From Alphaproteobacteria bacterium (GTDB lineage Bacteria > Pseudomonadota > Alphaproteobacteria > Rhizobiales > Rhizobiaceae), in NCBI GenBank assembly GCA_024280375.1, contig JAJRQF010000061.1, positions 1-64,000 of the forward strand: a DNA stretch of 64,000 nucleotides. Reading direction: 5' to 3'. Under the pieces are notes generated by a model. That model did not search any database, was not told the origin of the DNA, and saw only the letters and a list, made by a program, of their open reading frames with translations. Position numbers and translations under genes: made by a program. Positions 9,557 to 18,731 of the stretch are shown here, one piece after another (position 1 is the first letter of the stretch; every line of letters starts with the position of its first letter).

Positions 9557-10848
9557 TAAGCAAGCCAAAAAGATTAATCGACGATTGCTTTTTACATGAC
9601 AAGGATAGACTGCGCCATGACGAGGCGCTGGCAATCTTGAAATCGCGCCTGACTTCCATTGTATCCTCATCGAAAACGGCCCTTGCAAATGCAAGCGAAC
9701 AGATTCTGGCAGAAAACATTCACTCACCCGAAAATGTTCCCATGCATAACAATGCAGCCGTTGATGGCTATGCATATGCAGGCGATGATTTCGATAGTGT
9801 CTCGGGTGAATTTCCAATTTCCGCACGAATTACCGCAGGCCACATCAAGCCGTCTCCTTTGGAGGAAAAAACGGCCGCACGCATTTTCACCGGCGCGACT
9901 ATGCCCAAAGGTGCCAATATTGTTGTCATGCAGGAAGATTGCGAAACTTCGGAAAAAGACGGGGCAAGCTTTGTCAAAATCCCGGCGGGTTTAAAGCCCG
10001 GCGCAAACTGGCGCAAGGCCGGAGAAGATCTCGCCAAAGGAGAAACGGTACTTTCCGCTGGAAGGAAACTTCGCCCTCAAGATATTGCAGCCATTGCCTC
10101 AACCGGAAAAAGCCATATTGAAACCTATGACCGGCTTCGTATCGGACTAATTTCAACCGGCAATGAACTGCGCAGGCCTGGCGGTGAAATCTCCCTTGGC
10201 GAGGTCTACGATTCCAACCATTTCCTGCTAAACTCACTTTTGCAATCCAGTAATGTGGAAGTCACCGATTACGGCATCATTGATGATAATGAGGCCAGCA
10301 TTCGCGCAGCACTCTCCAATGCAGCCTCAAAAAATGATGTTATTATTACCACCGGTGGCGCATCGCGCGGCGAGGAAGACCACATAATCAGCGCGCTTGA
10401 TGCGATTGGCAAAAGGCATATGTGGCAGATGGCGATAAAACCCGGCCGCCCGATGGCCTTTGGCCAAATCGCAAATGCCGACCACGACTGCCTGTTTTTC
10501 GGCCTGCCGGGCAACCCGGTCGCGGTTATGGTGTGCTATTTGATGTATGTGCGCCCGGCGCTTACAAGGCTTGGCGGCGGGAATTGGCAGGAACCAGTGC
10601 GCTACCCCCTACCCGCCCTATTCGACATTCCCAACAAAAAGCCCGATCGGCGAGAGTTCTTACGCGGCATCTTGTCGACCGACGAAAATGGCAAACTGGC
10701 TGTGTCAAAATTTCAACGCGATGGCTCAGGACTGATATCTTCATTGCGGGAATCTGATGGATTAATCGAAATCAAGGAAGATGTCCGAAAAATCAGCCGG
10801 GGTGAAATCGTGAATTTCATACCATTCACAGAATTGGGAATTAACTGA
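9553..10848 (+). CDS. moeA: Molybdopterin molybdenumtransferase MoeA
   Basis: Inserts molybdate into adenylylated molybdopterin, giving active molybdenum cofactor. The 431-residue chain has the MoeA N-terminal region (MHNNAAVDGYA, residues near 64-74; IFTGATMPKGANIVVMQED) and the MoCF catalytic domain (RIGLISTGNEL, ITTGGASRGEEDHI, FFGLPGNPVAVMVCYLMYVRPAL), followed by the C-terminal barrel. The usual TGGVSVGxYD segment is TGGASRGEEDHI here, keeping the catalytic Asp. The start at 9553 overlaps the mobB stop. With fdhD-mobA and mobB it forms an MGD-maturation set; the served enzyme (probably a formate dehydrogenase) lies outside the window. Confidence 0.93.
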   Translation: MISKPKRLIDDCFLHDKDRLRHDEALAILKSRLTSIVSSSKTALANASEQILAENIHSPENVPMHNNAAVDGYAYAGDDFDSVSGEFPISARITAGHIKPSPLEEKTAARIFTGATMPKGANIVVMQEDCETSEKDGASFVKIPAGLKPGANWRKAGEDLAKGETVLSAGRKLRPQDIAAIASTGKSHIETYDRLRIGLISTGNELRRPGGEISLGEVYDSNHFLLNSLLQSSNVEVTDYGIIDDNEASIRAALSNAASKNDVIITTGGASRGEEDHIISALDAIGKRHMWQMAIKPGRPMAFGQIANADHDCLFFGLPGNPVAVMVCYLMYVRPALTRLGGGNWQEPVRYPLPALFDIPNKKPDRREFLRGILSTDENGKLAVSKFQRDGSGLISSLRESDGLIEIKEDVRKISRGEIVNFIPFTELGIN

Positions 10849-10992
10849 AAAACAGCAACATTACAGCCAGCCTGTTGATTTCAGTTGCAAATATGCGACG
10901 AATATTCGATCATATGGTAAGCTTGTATTGCGTTGGCTTTACAATCTCCGACTTAACAATAATCAAAAGCACGAACCGGGAGATCCCTATAA

Positions 10993-11778
10993 ATGACTAT
11001 TCTTAAAAAAATCACCATGGCAGTTGCTGCCGTTGCAATCGCTGCTAGTGCCGGATTGGCACAGGCTGAAGAAATGCGCAAAGTACGCATTGGCACCGAA
11101 GGCGCCTACCCTCCATTCAACAGTGTAAATGCCGCTGGCAAACTGGAAGGCTTCGACATTGATATTGCAAACGCAATTTGCGAACAGGCAAAATTCAAAT
11201 GTGAGTTTGTTGTGCAAGATTGGGACGGCATGATCCCGGCTCTTTTGGCCAACAAATTCGACGCGATTATTGCCTCGATGTCAATTACCGAAGAGCGCAT
11301 GGAAAAAATTGCCTTTTCAAACAAATATTACAACACACCACCTGCTGTTGCAGTGAAGAAAGATTCCAAGATCGCCGGTATCAGCGATGCCGACCTTAAA
11401 GGTGTGCAGATTGGTGTTCAGTCTTCAACAACCCACGCCAACTATGCAGAAGCGAAATTATCCAGCGCATCATTGAAACTTTATCCAACTCCAGACGAAT
11501 ATAAAGCAGATCTGGTATCGGGTCGTGTTGATGCGGTAATTGACGACGTTGTTGTGTTGGGCGACTGGGTCAAAAGCGATGCCGGAAGTTGCTGCAAAAT
11601 CCTTGGCACTTTGGTTCCAGATGCTAAAATCAACGGCATCGGCGCAGGCATTGGCCTTCGCAAAGGCGAAGATGATCTGAAAAAGGCCATCAATGCTGCG
11701 ATTGACGCTATCCGCGCCAACGGAAAATATAAGGAAATCAACGACAAGTATTTCGCATTCGACGTATATGGCGGATAA
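10993..11778 (+). CDS. Polar amino acid ABC transporter, periplasmic binding protein
   Basis: A 261-residue periplasmic substrate-binding protein of the lysine/arginine/ornithine-octopine-histidine family. Residues 1-25 are a signal peptide ending AQA. The family signature KLEGFDIDIANAICEQAKFKCEFV is split here over positions 51-74, followed by WDGMIPALLANKFDAIIASMSITEERM. The Asp in DGMIPAL and Arg/Asp residues of the SMSITEER and AVIDD segments are usual ligand contacts for basic amino acids or opines. GGGAG precedes the ATG by about 10 bases. Two permeases follow; a stable stem-loop between the binding protein and the permeases probably lets this gene be expressed more strongly. Confidence 0.9.
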   Translation: MTILKKITMAVAAVAIAASAGLAQAEEMRKVRIGTEGAYPPFNSVNAAGKLEGFDIDIANAICEQAKFKCEFVVQDWDGMIPALLANKFDAIIASMSITEERMEKIAFSNKYYNTPPAVAVKKDSKIAGISDADLKGVQIGVQSSTTHANYAEAKLSSASLKLYPTPDEYKADLVSGRVDAVIDDVVVLGDWVKSDAGSCCKILGTLVPDAKINGIGAGIGLRKGEDDLKKAINAAIDAIRANGKYKEINDKYFAFDVYGG

Positions 11779-11797
11779 TTTGATACCGATTACCAAT

Positions 11798-11825
11798 TGC
11801 TGGCGGGATAATTATTCCGCCAGCA
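11798..11825 (+). promoter_or_regulatory. Intercistronic stem-loop between binding protein and permease genes
   Basis: TGCTGGCGG with a short extension pairs with CCGCCAGCA: 12 pairs (one G-T) around an AATT loop. There is no T-run after it, so it is more likely an mRNA-stabilising or processing hairpin than a full terminator. Such hairpins behind binding-protein genes are a known way of making more binding protein than permease. Confidence 0.55.
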
Positions 11826-11853
11826 TACCATTCTAAAATGCTCTGGCTTCAAT

Positions 11854-12567
11854 ATGGATAATCTGGCAACGCTGTTGTCTTTTGGCCCCGAAGGTTGGGC
11901 CGATGAAATAGCCTATGGAACATTCATCACTGTTTCACTGGCCCTGGCAACGCTGCCGCTTGGCCTGTTGATTGGCTTTTTCCTCGCATTGGGAAAAAAA
12001 TCCAAAGAGCGGGCAATCCAGATTTCCGCTGATATATACATAACGATATTCCGCGGTCTGCCGGAACTGCTCACTCTTTTCATCGTCTATTTTGGCATTC
12101 CCATCGCGCTAAACCTATTGGTACACGATCTGCTTGGCTTTGACGTCATTGACGTAAACAGCTTTCTCGCTGGCATGATGGCATTGGGCGTTGTTTTTTC
12201 AGCCTATGCGAGCGAGGTGTTCACATCCGCATTCAAAGGCATCGACCAGGGCCAGTATGAGGGCGGCCAAGCGCTTGGCATCTCCAGTTTCAATACAATG
12301 CGCTTGATAATACTACCGCAACTCATACGCCTTGCTTTGCCGGGCCTATCAAATTTGTGGTTGATCCTACTGAAAGAAACGGCACTGGTATCAGCAATTG
12401 GCTTGACCGATATTTTGCGTTCTTCCGGAATTGCCGCGCGCGTTTCCAAAGAACTGTTCTTATTCTTTGGCATCGCCTTCCTCATTTATCTCACCCTTTC
12501 AATTATTTCTTCGCTTGGAATTGTCGCCATCGAGCGATGGTCAAAACGTGGCGAGGGCGTAAGATGA
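11854..12567 (+). CDS. Polar amino acid ABC transporter permease (HisQ/OccQ-like)
   Basis: A 237-residue inner-membrane permease, first of a pair. About five hydrophobic segments are visible. The EAA loop that contacts the ATPase is EGGQALGISSFNTMRLIILPQ (written across residues near 131-151), the normal form for the His/Glu/Gln/Arg/opine subfamily. The gene ends in an ATGA overlap with the next permease, so the two are coupled. No ABC ATPase gene follows. Confidence 0.9.
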   Translation: MDNLATLLSFGPEGWADEIAYGTFITVSLALATLPLGLLIGFFLALGKKSKERAIQISADIYITIFRGLPELLTLFIVYFGIPIALNLLVHDLLGFDVIDVNSFLAGMMALGVVFSAYASEVFTSAFKGIDQGQYEGGQALGISSFNTMRLIILPQLIRLALPGLSNLWLILLKETALVSAIGLTDILRSSGIAARVSKELFLFFGIAFLIYLTLSIISSLGIVAIERWSKRGEGVR

Positions 12568-13412
12568 GCAATCCTGATTTACTGCTTACGTCCGCAATCG
12601 ACACCTTGCGCCCGCCACCACCTGCAAGACGCTGGTCAAAAGCACGCATTCTCGGCGTGGTACTTTTAAGTATTTGGATCGCCGCCGGGCTGGGTTTGAT
12701 CTACTATTTGTTTTCAGCATTTTCCTGGGCCTTCTACGATCGCTACGCGATGAAATTTGTCAACGGTATTTGGGTGACTTTCCAAATCGTTGGCATATCG
12801 CTTGTATTGGGTGCCCTGCTCTCAATTCCGGTCGCCCTGGGCCGACTTTCAAAAAACAAGCTGATTGGCGGCGTGGCCTTTGGCTATTCCTACCTGATGC
12901 GCGGCACGCCATTGCTCGCTCAAACCTATCTGGTTTATTACGGACTTGGATCGTTCCATCAGGAATTACAGTCAATTGGCCTTTGGTGGTTTTTCCGCGA
13001 AGCATTCAATTGCGTCATATTAATCTTCACACTTAATACGGCCGCCTATCAGGCAGAAATTTTGCGTGGCGCAATCGAAAATGTATCCAAACACCAAACC
13101 GAGGCCGGACAAGCACTTGGCCTTTCAAAAATGGTCATTTTCTGGAAAATCATCCTGCCGCAAGCACTTATCACCGCCCTTCGGCCCTATGGCAATGAGA
13201 TCATTTTGATGATCAAGGGATCGGCCATCGCATCTCTCGTGACCGTATTTGACCTGATGGGGGAAACAAGGCGCGCCTATTCAAGATCATTCGATTTCCA
13301 AACCTATGTCTGGGCGGCAATCATGTATCTCAGCGTGGTCGAAACCCTGCGCCGGGTATGGAACCGGTTTGAGGCCTATCTTACCCGACATCTGGAACGA
13401 GATAGCGATTAA
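12564..13412 (+). CDS. Polar amino acid ABC transporter permease (HisM/OccM-like)
   Basis: Second permease of the pair, 282 residues. It has an unusually long N-terminal region before the first membrane helix (SNPDLLLTSAIDTLRPPPPARRWSK), seen in rhizobial OccM/NocM-type permeases. The EAA loop reads EAGQALGLSKMVIFWKIILPQ near residues 184-204. The ATG at 12564 overlaps the stop of the previous gene; the longer frame starting at 12357 is an overlap artefact. It ends only 2 bases from the stop of the convergent penicillin-acylase gene, so the usual ATPase gene is missing from this locus. Confidence 0.9.
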   Translation: MSNPDLLLTSAIDTLRPPPPARRWSKARILGVVLLSIWIAAGLGLIYYLFSAFSWAFYDRYAMKFVNGIWVTFQIVGISLVLGALLSIPVALGRLSKNKLIGGVAFGYSYLMRGTPLLAQTYLVYYGLGSFHQELQSIGLWWFFREAFNCVILIFTLNTAAYQAEILRGAIENVSKHQTEAGQALGLSKMVIFWKIILPQALITALRPYGNEIILMIKGSAIASLVTVFDLMGETRRAYSRSFDFQTYVWAAIMYLSVVETLRRVWNRFEAYLTRHLERDSD

Positions 13413-13414
13413 AC

Positions 13415-15886
13415 CTATTGCTTTGGCAGCAGCTTCCAGCGCCCTAGCGCACCCTTGCCATATTCATCCGGATTGGTGGTCATAGGAAGATATTCCACCT
13501 TTGCCCAGCGGTTAGACATATTGCGATAGAGGCTAGAAAATGGATTGCCCGATTGACCGGTTGTGTGAATAAACATCGACTTGTTGAGATCGGAGAAATC
13601 ATAGATCGCCCGATAACTCGCCCCATGAACGGAACGATCAGGATGTTCCTTGTCGTTAAATTTGGTCGCGCCCCGGTTCAACGTATAACGCCCACCGGCT
13701 GAAGGCTCTTCAACCGTAAAGAATAGCGACAGAGGCCAGACTTTGGAAAATGGCAGGTGCTCGCCATACATAATGTGCGCCTCACCCCAAACCCATTTAC
13801 TCGTGTTACTGCCATATTTATCTCGCAACCCGGCCAATGCCTGATCAAATGACTTGGCAATGATTTCTTTGCAGGGCTCCTCGCGTTCGGTAAAAATATT
13901 ATCACACCATTTGCGCGCGCCACCCTGTTCCAAAAGTCGGATGAGAGTTGTGGCTCGTTGATTGTTAAACGCTTCAAACGATGACCCAAGATCATCCTTA
14001 TAAATCGCTTCAACCAGAACCCGCACCCATGAATTCATTATCAGCGGCTCGTTGCGCGACATTTCCATGTTTGCATCCCAGATTTTCATTTTCGCCAATA
14101 AAGGTTCATTTTCCGGTGCAATCTTGCCGATGTCAGTAATCAGCAAATTTCGCAATTTATCAAACGCCGGCGAGTAAATATCAGCTTGAGCTGCCTTCAT
14201 GCTGGCGATTGTATGCTTGCTATTTGCCTTAACAATCAACTCCTGAACCCGGTTATGGCGAAATAATTCTTCCCAATCATAGGTAAGATGATGCTTATAA
14301 TCCGCACCGACAAAACGTGAATTTGCGGTGCCAATTGCACCCACTGCGGGGTTCTTGAAAAGCGGCATTTCTTCCTTTGGCACAAAGCCCTGCCAGTCGT
14401 ATTTCTCCAGCCATCCGGGAACCGGCGCCCTGCCCTCAATTTCATTTTCGGGGCCACGTATCGGTACGCTGGAGGGTGCATATAATCCAATATTGCCATC
14501 AATATCTGCAAGTGCCATTGCCTGCATCGGCGACAATATTTTGCTGACATATTCGATATACTCATCCATCGTATCGGATTTCATGATCGCAAGGGCCGCC
14601 TCCATGCCGGTATCTTTTGGGGAAAACCCCGGCCATTGCAATGTCGCCACATATTTCGGCGGTAAAATCTTATCGAGATCCTTGTAAAAACCCGGAAGAA
14701 CCGGGCCATGTCGGCTGATTTTCCTGGTAAATCGAAAATCCTCTCCACCGTTGATTTTGATGGTCTCTTCTTTCAAGATGAAATCCTGCCACCCCAATGG
14801 CGTGCGGTATTTGTTTTCATCCGTCTCGTTGATCTCTTCAATAAATACATCCTGCACATCCGCCCCTGCATTGGTGAAACCCCAGGCAACCCGGTCTGTG
14901 CGACCAAGCAATATTAACGGGGTCGCAGGCAGACTTGCGCCAATGACATTTCGCTTCTTTTCGCCATCTTCAAAAGTGATATGAGCCAGATACCAAAGCG
15001 CAGGTGAGCCAAAGCCCAAATGCGGATCATTGGCCAATAGCGGCTTACCACTTTCGGTCCGCGCGCCGGATACGACCCAGTTATTTGAGGCCCATATGCC
15101 AACGCTTGGCATCACCTGTTCCATCATGGATTTTCCATCCAGATCATCTGTTGATGCACTCGCTACCAGATCAGGTTTATTAAGATCAAAAATCTTTCTC
15201 AAATCCGGCAAAGGTTTTGGCTTGTCCAGCGGACCAACCGGGAAGAGGTCTTCAATTTCCTTTGGTGAAAGGCCGTTGGCGGCAAAGGCCAATCGAGTAA
15301 GTTCATTTCCCATATTTTTGGAAAGATTGAGCGACATCATCTTGAGTGCTGAAACAGAATGCGCCGGTGTCCAGTCCTCCGGACTATGACCAAGAATAAT
15401 AAATTCAGGTGATAAAGATGGTTCCAATATCCGCAATTTTCGGTGGATAAAGGCATTTACTCCGCGCGAATAAGCCTCAAGCCCGGCAATTGTGTCGGGC
15501 GTAAATATCTTAAGCGACTGCTTTGCCTGTTCAAAAAACCCAAGCGTGCGCAAAAATACATCCGTATCCTTAGTCGCCTTGCCAAACATTTCAGACAATC
15601 GACCCTGCGCCGACATTCTTAGCACTTCCATCTGCCACAAACGATCTTGTGCATGGACAAAACCAAGTGCTGCAAGTGCATCATCGCGCGTCTTTGCTTC
15701 TATGTGGGGAACACCCTCCCGATCACGAACAACGCTAACAGGCGCCGATAATCCGGCAATATTGATTTCGCCCGAATAGGGCTGAACAGTGCGGGTTAAA
15801 AACGCATATCCCAATCCACCGGCCACTAATATCAACAGGGCAACGACAAATATGCCTCTGATTGTCCATTTGATGATTGTGCGCAT
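13415..15886 (-). CDS. Penicillin acylase family protein (Ntn-hydrolase)
   Basis: An 823-residue N-terminal-nucleophile hydrolase of the penicillin G/cephalosporin/AHL acylase family, made as one chain and normally self-cleaved into alpha and beta subunits. A membrane helix or uncleaved signal lies at about residues 10-30. Family features: VSVVRDREGVPHIEAKTRDDALAALG (residues 50-75), GFVHAQDRLWQME, and the cleavage site WASNNWVVSG, where Ser267 would be the new N-terminal nucleophile; then LLANDPHL. Start: ATG at 15886 with AGGGGA about 9 bases upstream, rather than a GTG 24 bases earlier. Natural substrate unknown: homologues act on beta-lactams, homoserine lactones or other amides. Divergent from the dehydrogenase gene. 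Confidence 0.88.
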   Translation of the reverse strand: MRTIIKWTIRGIFVVALLILVAGGLGYAFLTRTVQPYSGEINIAGLSAPVSVVRDREGVPHIEAKTRDDALAALGFVHAQDRLWQMEVLRMSAQGRLSEMFGKATKDTDVFLRTLGFFEQAKQSLKIFTPDTIAGLEAYSRGVNAFIHRKLRILEPSLSPEFIILGHSPEDWTPAHSVSALKMMSLNLSKNMGNELTRLAFAANGLSPKEIEDLFPVGPLDKPKPLPDLRKIFDLNKPDLVASASTDDLDGKSMMEQVMPSVGIWASNNWVVSGARTESGKPLLANDPHLGFGSPALWYLAHITFEDGEKKRNVIGASLPATPLILLGRTDRVAWGFTNAGADVQDVFIEEINETDENKYRTPLGWQDFILKEETIKINGGEDFRFTRKISRHGPVLPGFYKDLDKILPPKYVATLQWPGFSPKDTGMEAALAIMKSDTMDEYIEYVSKILSPMQAMALADIDGNIGLYAPSSVPIRGPENEIEGRAPVPGWLEKYDWQGFVPKEEMPLFKNPAVGAIGTANSRFVGADYKHHLTYDWEELFRHNRVQELIVKANSKHTIASMKAAQADIYSPAFDKLRNLLITDIGKIAPENEPLLAKMKIWDANMEMSRNEPLIMNSWVRVLVEAIYKDDLGSSFEAFNNQRATTLIRLLEQGGARKWCDNIFTEREEPCKEIIAKSFDQALAGLRDKYGSNTSKWVWGEAHIMYGEHLPFSKVWPLSLFFTVEEPSAGGRYTLNRGATKFNDKEHPDRSVHGASYRAIYDFSDLNKSMFIHTTGQSGNPFSSLYRNMSNRWAKVEYLPMTTNPDEYGKGALGRWKLLPKQ

Positions 15887-15953
15887 ACCGCCTGTTCCCC
15901 TATAACTCACATTGGATTTAGAACCATCAATACTGTGCAGAGGAGAACAAACT

Positions 15954-16829
15954 ATGGCAAGCGTTGCATTTATCGGATTAGGCGTTATGGGCTACCCAAT
16001 GGCCGGCCATTTGGCAAAAACCGGGGGCCACGATGTTACAGTCTATAACCGCACCTCTTCAAGATCTGCCGATTGGGTAACTGAATATGGCGGCAAATCA
16101 GCAGCAACCCCGAAAGAGGCGGCATCGGGCGCTAATTATGTATTTGCCTGCGTCGGCAATGACGACGATTTACGATCTGTGACTTTGGGAGGCGATGGCG
16201 CATTTCATTCAATGAAATCAGGTGCAATATTTGTGGACAATACCACCGCCAGCGCGGAAATTGCCCGCGAACTTGGCCAAGCCGCCGATAAAGCTGGCTT
16301 TGGCTTTCTTGATGCCCCGGTATCCGGCGGGCAAGCCGGTGCCGAAAATGGCGCACTTACCGTAATGGTCGGAGGAGTACAGCAGACATATGACCGCGCC
16401 AAACCAATTATAGATGCCTATGCGCGCATGGTCGGCCTGATGGGCGATGTGGGAGCTGGTCAACTGACCAAAATGATGAACCAAATTTGTATTGCCGGGC
16501 TGGTTCAAGGATTATCTGAATCAATCCATTTTGGCAAAAAGTCCGGATTAGATATTGAAAAGGTTATAGAAGTTATCTCAAAAGGTGCGGCCGGTTCCTG
16601 GCAAATGGAAAACCGCTACAAAACCATGAATGACAGCCATTATGAACATGGCTTCGCGGTGGACTGGATGCGAAAAGACCTGTCCATCTGCCTGGCGGAA
16701 GCCAGAAAGAACGGCTCCAGCCTGCCGGTTACCGCAGCGGTTGATCAATATTATGCCGAAGTGCAAGCGATGGGCGGCAATAGATGGGACACCTCATCTC
16801 TTCTCGCCCGATTGGAAAAAAACGATTAG
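15954..16829 (+). CDS. 3-hydroxyisobutyrate dehydrogenase-family oxidoreductase
   Basis: A 291-residue NAD(P)-dependent beta-hydroxyacid dehydrogenase. It has the N-terminal Rossmann motif FIGLGVMGYPMAGHLA, the substrate-binding DAPVSGGQAGAENGALTVMVGG, and the catalytic lysine in GAGQLTKMMNQI. Family members reduce or oxidise 3-hydroxyisobutyrate, tartronate semialdehyde or related acids; the exact substrate cannot be read off. AGGAGAACAAACT precedes the ATG at 15954, which settles the start. The AlkD-like gene begins 5 bases downstream, so the two are probably one transcript. Confidence 0.88.
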   Translation: MASVAFIGLGVMGYPMAGHLAKTGGHDVTVYNRTSSRSADWVTEYGGKSAATPKEAASGANYVFACVGNDDDLRSVTLGGDGAFHSMKSGAIFVDNTTASAEIARELGQAADKAGFGFLDAPVSGGQAGAENGALTVMVGGVQQTYDRAKPIIDAYARMVGLMGDVGAGQLTKMMNQICIAGLVQGLSESIHFGKKSGLDIEKVIEVISKGAAGSWQMENRYKTMNDSHYEHGFAVDWMRKDLSICLAEARKNGSSLPVTAAVDQYYAEVQAMGGNRWDTSSLLARLEKND

Positions 16830-16834
16830 CTCAC

Positions 16835-17530
16835 ATGGCCAGAACCATACATACCGCCAATGAAATAATTGCCAAACTAAAACAGCTCAAAAACCCGAAA
16901 ACGCTGGCAGGCAAAGCCCATTTTGGTATCAATGTGTCTAAGGCACTGGGGCTTTCCATGCCGCAAATTCGTGGCATCGCCAAGCAGATCACCAAAGACC
17001 ACGCTTTGGCCGAAGCCATGTGGCAGGCGGATATCCACGAAACCCGGTTGATTGCCAGTATGATCGATATTCCCCACGAGGTCACCGAAGACCAGATGGA
17101 ACGCTGGGTTGTCGGGTTTAACTCCTGGGACATTTGCGACCAAACCTGTGGCGAGTTGTTTGACCGCACACCTTTTACCAAGCAAAAAATTCACCAATGG
17201 GCCTTGAGAGATGAAGAATTTGTCAAACGTGCCGCCTTTGCCTTGATCGCCTGGCAGGCAGTGCATAATAAAAAAATGCCCAACGATGAGTTTTTGAAAT
17301 ATCTCCCGGTCATCGAAAAAGCCTCCAGCGATCCGCGAAACTTCGTCAAAAAAGCCGTCAACTGGGCCTTGCGGCAAATCGGCAAGCGATCGGCAAATCT
17401 TCACCCACATGCTCTTGCGCTAGCCAAAAATCTCGCCTCATCGAGCGATAAAACAGCCCGTTGGATTGGCAAGGATGCCGTCAAGGAACTAACAGCCGAA
17501 AAACAATTGAAGCGCTTGGGATTGAGTTAA
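16835..17530 (+). CDS. DNA alkylation repair protein, AlkD-like HEAT-repeat family
   Basis: A 231-residue all-helical protein of the DNA alkylation repair (AlkC/AlkD-like, HEAT-like repeat) family. Recognisable parts are GINVSKALGLSMPQIRGIAKQI (residues 30-51), WQADIHETRLIASMI, and FNSWDICDQTCGELF with the conserved W-D-x-x-D, then FVKKAVNWALRQIGKR. Proteins with this fold excise N3/N7-alkylated purines without base flipping, though some relatives act differently, so glycosylase activity is an inference. The start at 16835 follows the upstream gene by 5 bases; the frame extending to 16784 overlaps that gene. Confidence 0.82.
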   Translation: MARTIHTANEIIAKLKQLKNPKTLAGKAHFGINVSKALGLSMPQIRGIAKQITKDHALAEAMWQADIHETRLIASMIDIPHEVTEDQMERWVVGFNSWDICDQTCGELFDRTPFTKQKIHQWALRDEEFVKRAAFALIAWQAVHNKKMPNDEFLKYLPVIEKASSDPRNFVKKAVNWALRQIGKRSANLHPHALALAKNLASSSDKTARWIGKDAVKELTAEKQLKRLGLS

Positions 17531-17531
17531 A

Positions 17532-18002
17532 TCAACCGTCCACATTCATATAGCCCAACGGCAGGCTAGTGGTATTTTTAATCGGCTCCATCGCAAAACT
17601 GGAGCTCACATCAAGGATATTTACCTTCGCGATCATACGCTTGTAAAACGCATCGTAAGCGGCGATATCGGGCACCACCACCCGCAACAGATAGTCCACA
17701 TCACCACTCATTCGGTAAAACTCAACCACCTCTGGAAATTCGCTCACCACCTTGGCAAAGTTTTTCAACCAGTCGTCAGAATGTTCTGATGTACGGATTG
17801 AAACAAAAACCGTGACCTTGGTGTTTACTTTTTCAGGGTCGAGCACAGCGACGCGCCTCTTTATAACGCCATCTTCTTCAAACTTCTGGATGCGCCGCCA
17901 GCAAGGCGTTGTGGAAAGGCCCACCCGCTTTCCGATTTCTGCAACCGGCATTGTTGCATCCTCCTGCAACAAAGTGAGAATTTTCCTGTCCATACGATCC
18001 AT
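17532..18002 (-). CDS. Lrp/AsnC family transcriptional regulator
   Basis: A 156-residue regulator with an N-terminal winged helix-turn-helix (MDRKILTLLQEDATMPVAEIGKRVGLS, then TPCWRRIQKFEEDGVIKRR) and a C-terminal RAM/ACT-like ligand-binding domain (FYRMSGDVDYLLRVVVPDIAAYDAFYK). Such proteins respond to amino acids and bind AT-rich palindromes as dimers to octamers. GGAGG lies 5 bases before the ATG at 18002; GTG and TTG codons immediately upstream overlap that site and are less likely. It converges with the AlkD-like gene, one base apart. Targets unknown. Confidence 0.92.
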   Translation of the reverse strand: MDRMDRKILTLLQEDATMPVAEIGKRVGLSTTPCWRRIQKFEEDGVIKRRVAVLDPEKVNTKVTVFVSIRTSEHSDDWLKNFAKVVSEFPEVVEFYRMSGDVDYLLRVVVPDIAAYDAFYKRMIAKVNILDVSSSFAMEPIKNTTSLPLGYMNVDG

Positions 18003-18107
18003 CAACACCTCCGATAAAATTACTTTTCGTGAAAGCGCGCATATCAGTAAATTATTGGAAAAAAATCAACCAAAATCGGCAACTTCTCAGTAAAAAATTC
18101 TAACAAG

Positions 18108-18728
18108 TTAAATCAGACGCTGCACTTCATATTTTAGAACCGGTAATAAATCTGTCTCGAACCACGGGTTCTTGCGCAACCAGCCGCTATTGCGCCACGA
18201 CGGATGAGGCAGTGGCAACACTTTTGGCAAGCCAGGACGATTAAGCAATTTTTGCCAATTCTGTACCGTTTCAGTCAGAGTTTTAGAGCGATCATTTTGC
18301 AAATGCCATTGTTGCGCATATTGACCTATCACCAAAATCAATTCCAATTTCCGCATCGATGAAAATATCGAATCATGCCATTTTGGCGCACATTCTTTGC
18401 GCGGTGGAAGATCGCCACCTTTGGCGTCATTACCCGGAAAACAAAATCCCATCGGAACAATTGCCAGTTTTTCCGCATCGTAAAAATCAACTTCATCAAT
18501 CCCCATCCAGTCTCGAAGCCGGTCACCGGAACGGTCGGTAAATGGCCTGCCACTTTCATGCACACGGGCACCCGGCGCCTGCCCGGCAATGCACAATCTG
18601 GCAGTTGAAGATAATTGCACCACCGGCCGTGGCTCATGCGGCAATGGGCTGGATACTGGATTGTCGATACAAATTCGGCATTGGGTTATTTCACGCGCCA
18701 ATAGGTCCAAATCTGCAACACCAGCCAT
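18108..18728 (-). CDS. Uracil-DNA glycosylase superfamily protein
   Basis: A 206-residue member of the uracil-DNA glycosylase superfamily, which removes uracil or related bases from DNA. Motif 1 reads IAGQAPGARVHESGRPFTDRSG, motif 2 is LPLPHPSWRN. A Cys-x-x-Cys is present near the N-terminus (CRIC), but the remaining cysteines of the family 4/5 iron-sulfur cluster are not clearly placed. Glycosylase activity therefore rests on motif resemblance. Its start lies 3 bases after the stop of the GST gene, so both are in one transcript. Confidence 0.78.
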   Translation of the reverse strand: MAGVADLDLLAREITQCRICIDNPVSSPLPHEPRPVVQLSSTARLCIAGQAPGARVHESGRPFTDRSGDRLRDWMGIDEVDFYDAEKLAIVPMGFCFPGNDAKGGDLPPRKECAPKWHDSIFSSMRKLELILVIGQYAQQWHLQNDRSKTLTETVQNWQKLLNRPGLPKVLPLPHPSWRNSGWLRKNPWFETDLLPVLKYEVQRLI

Positions 18729-18731
18729 ACC

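Noticed and set aside
12357-12563. Longer start for the second permease
   Set aside because: It would overlap the first permease in another frame; the ATGA overlap at 12564 is the expected start.
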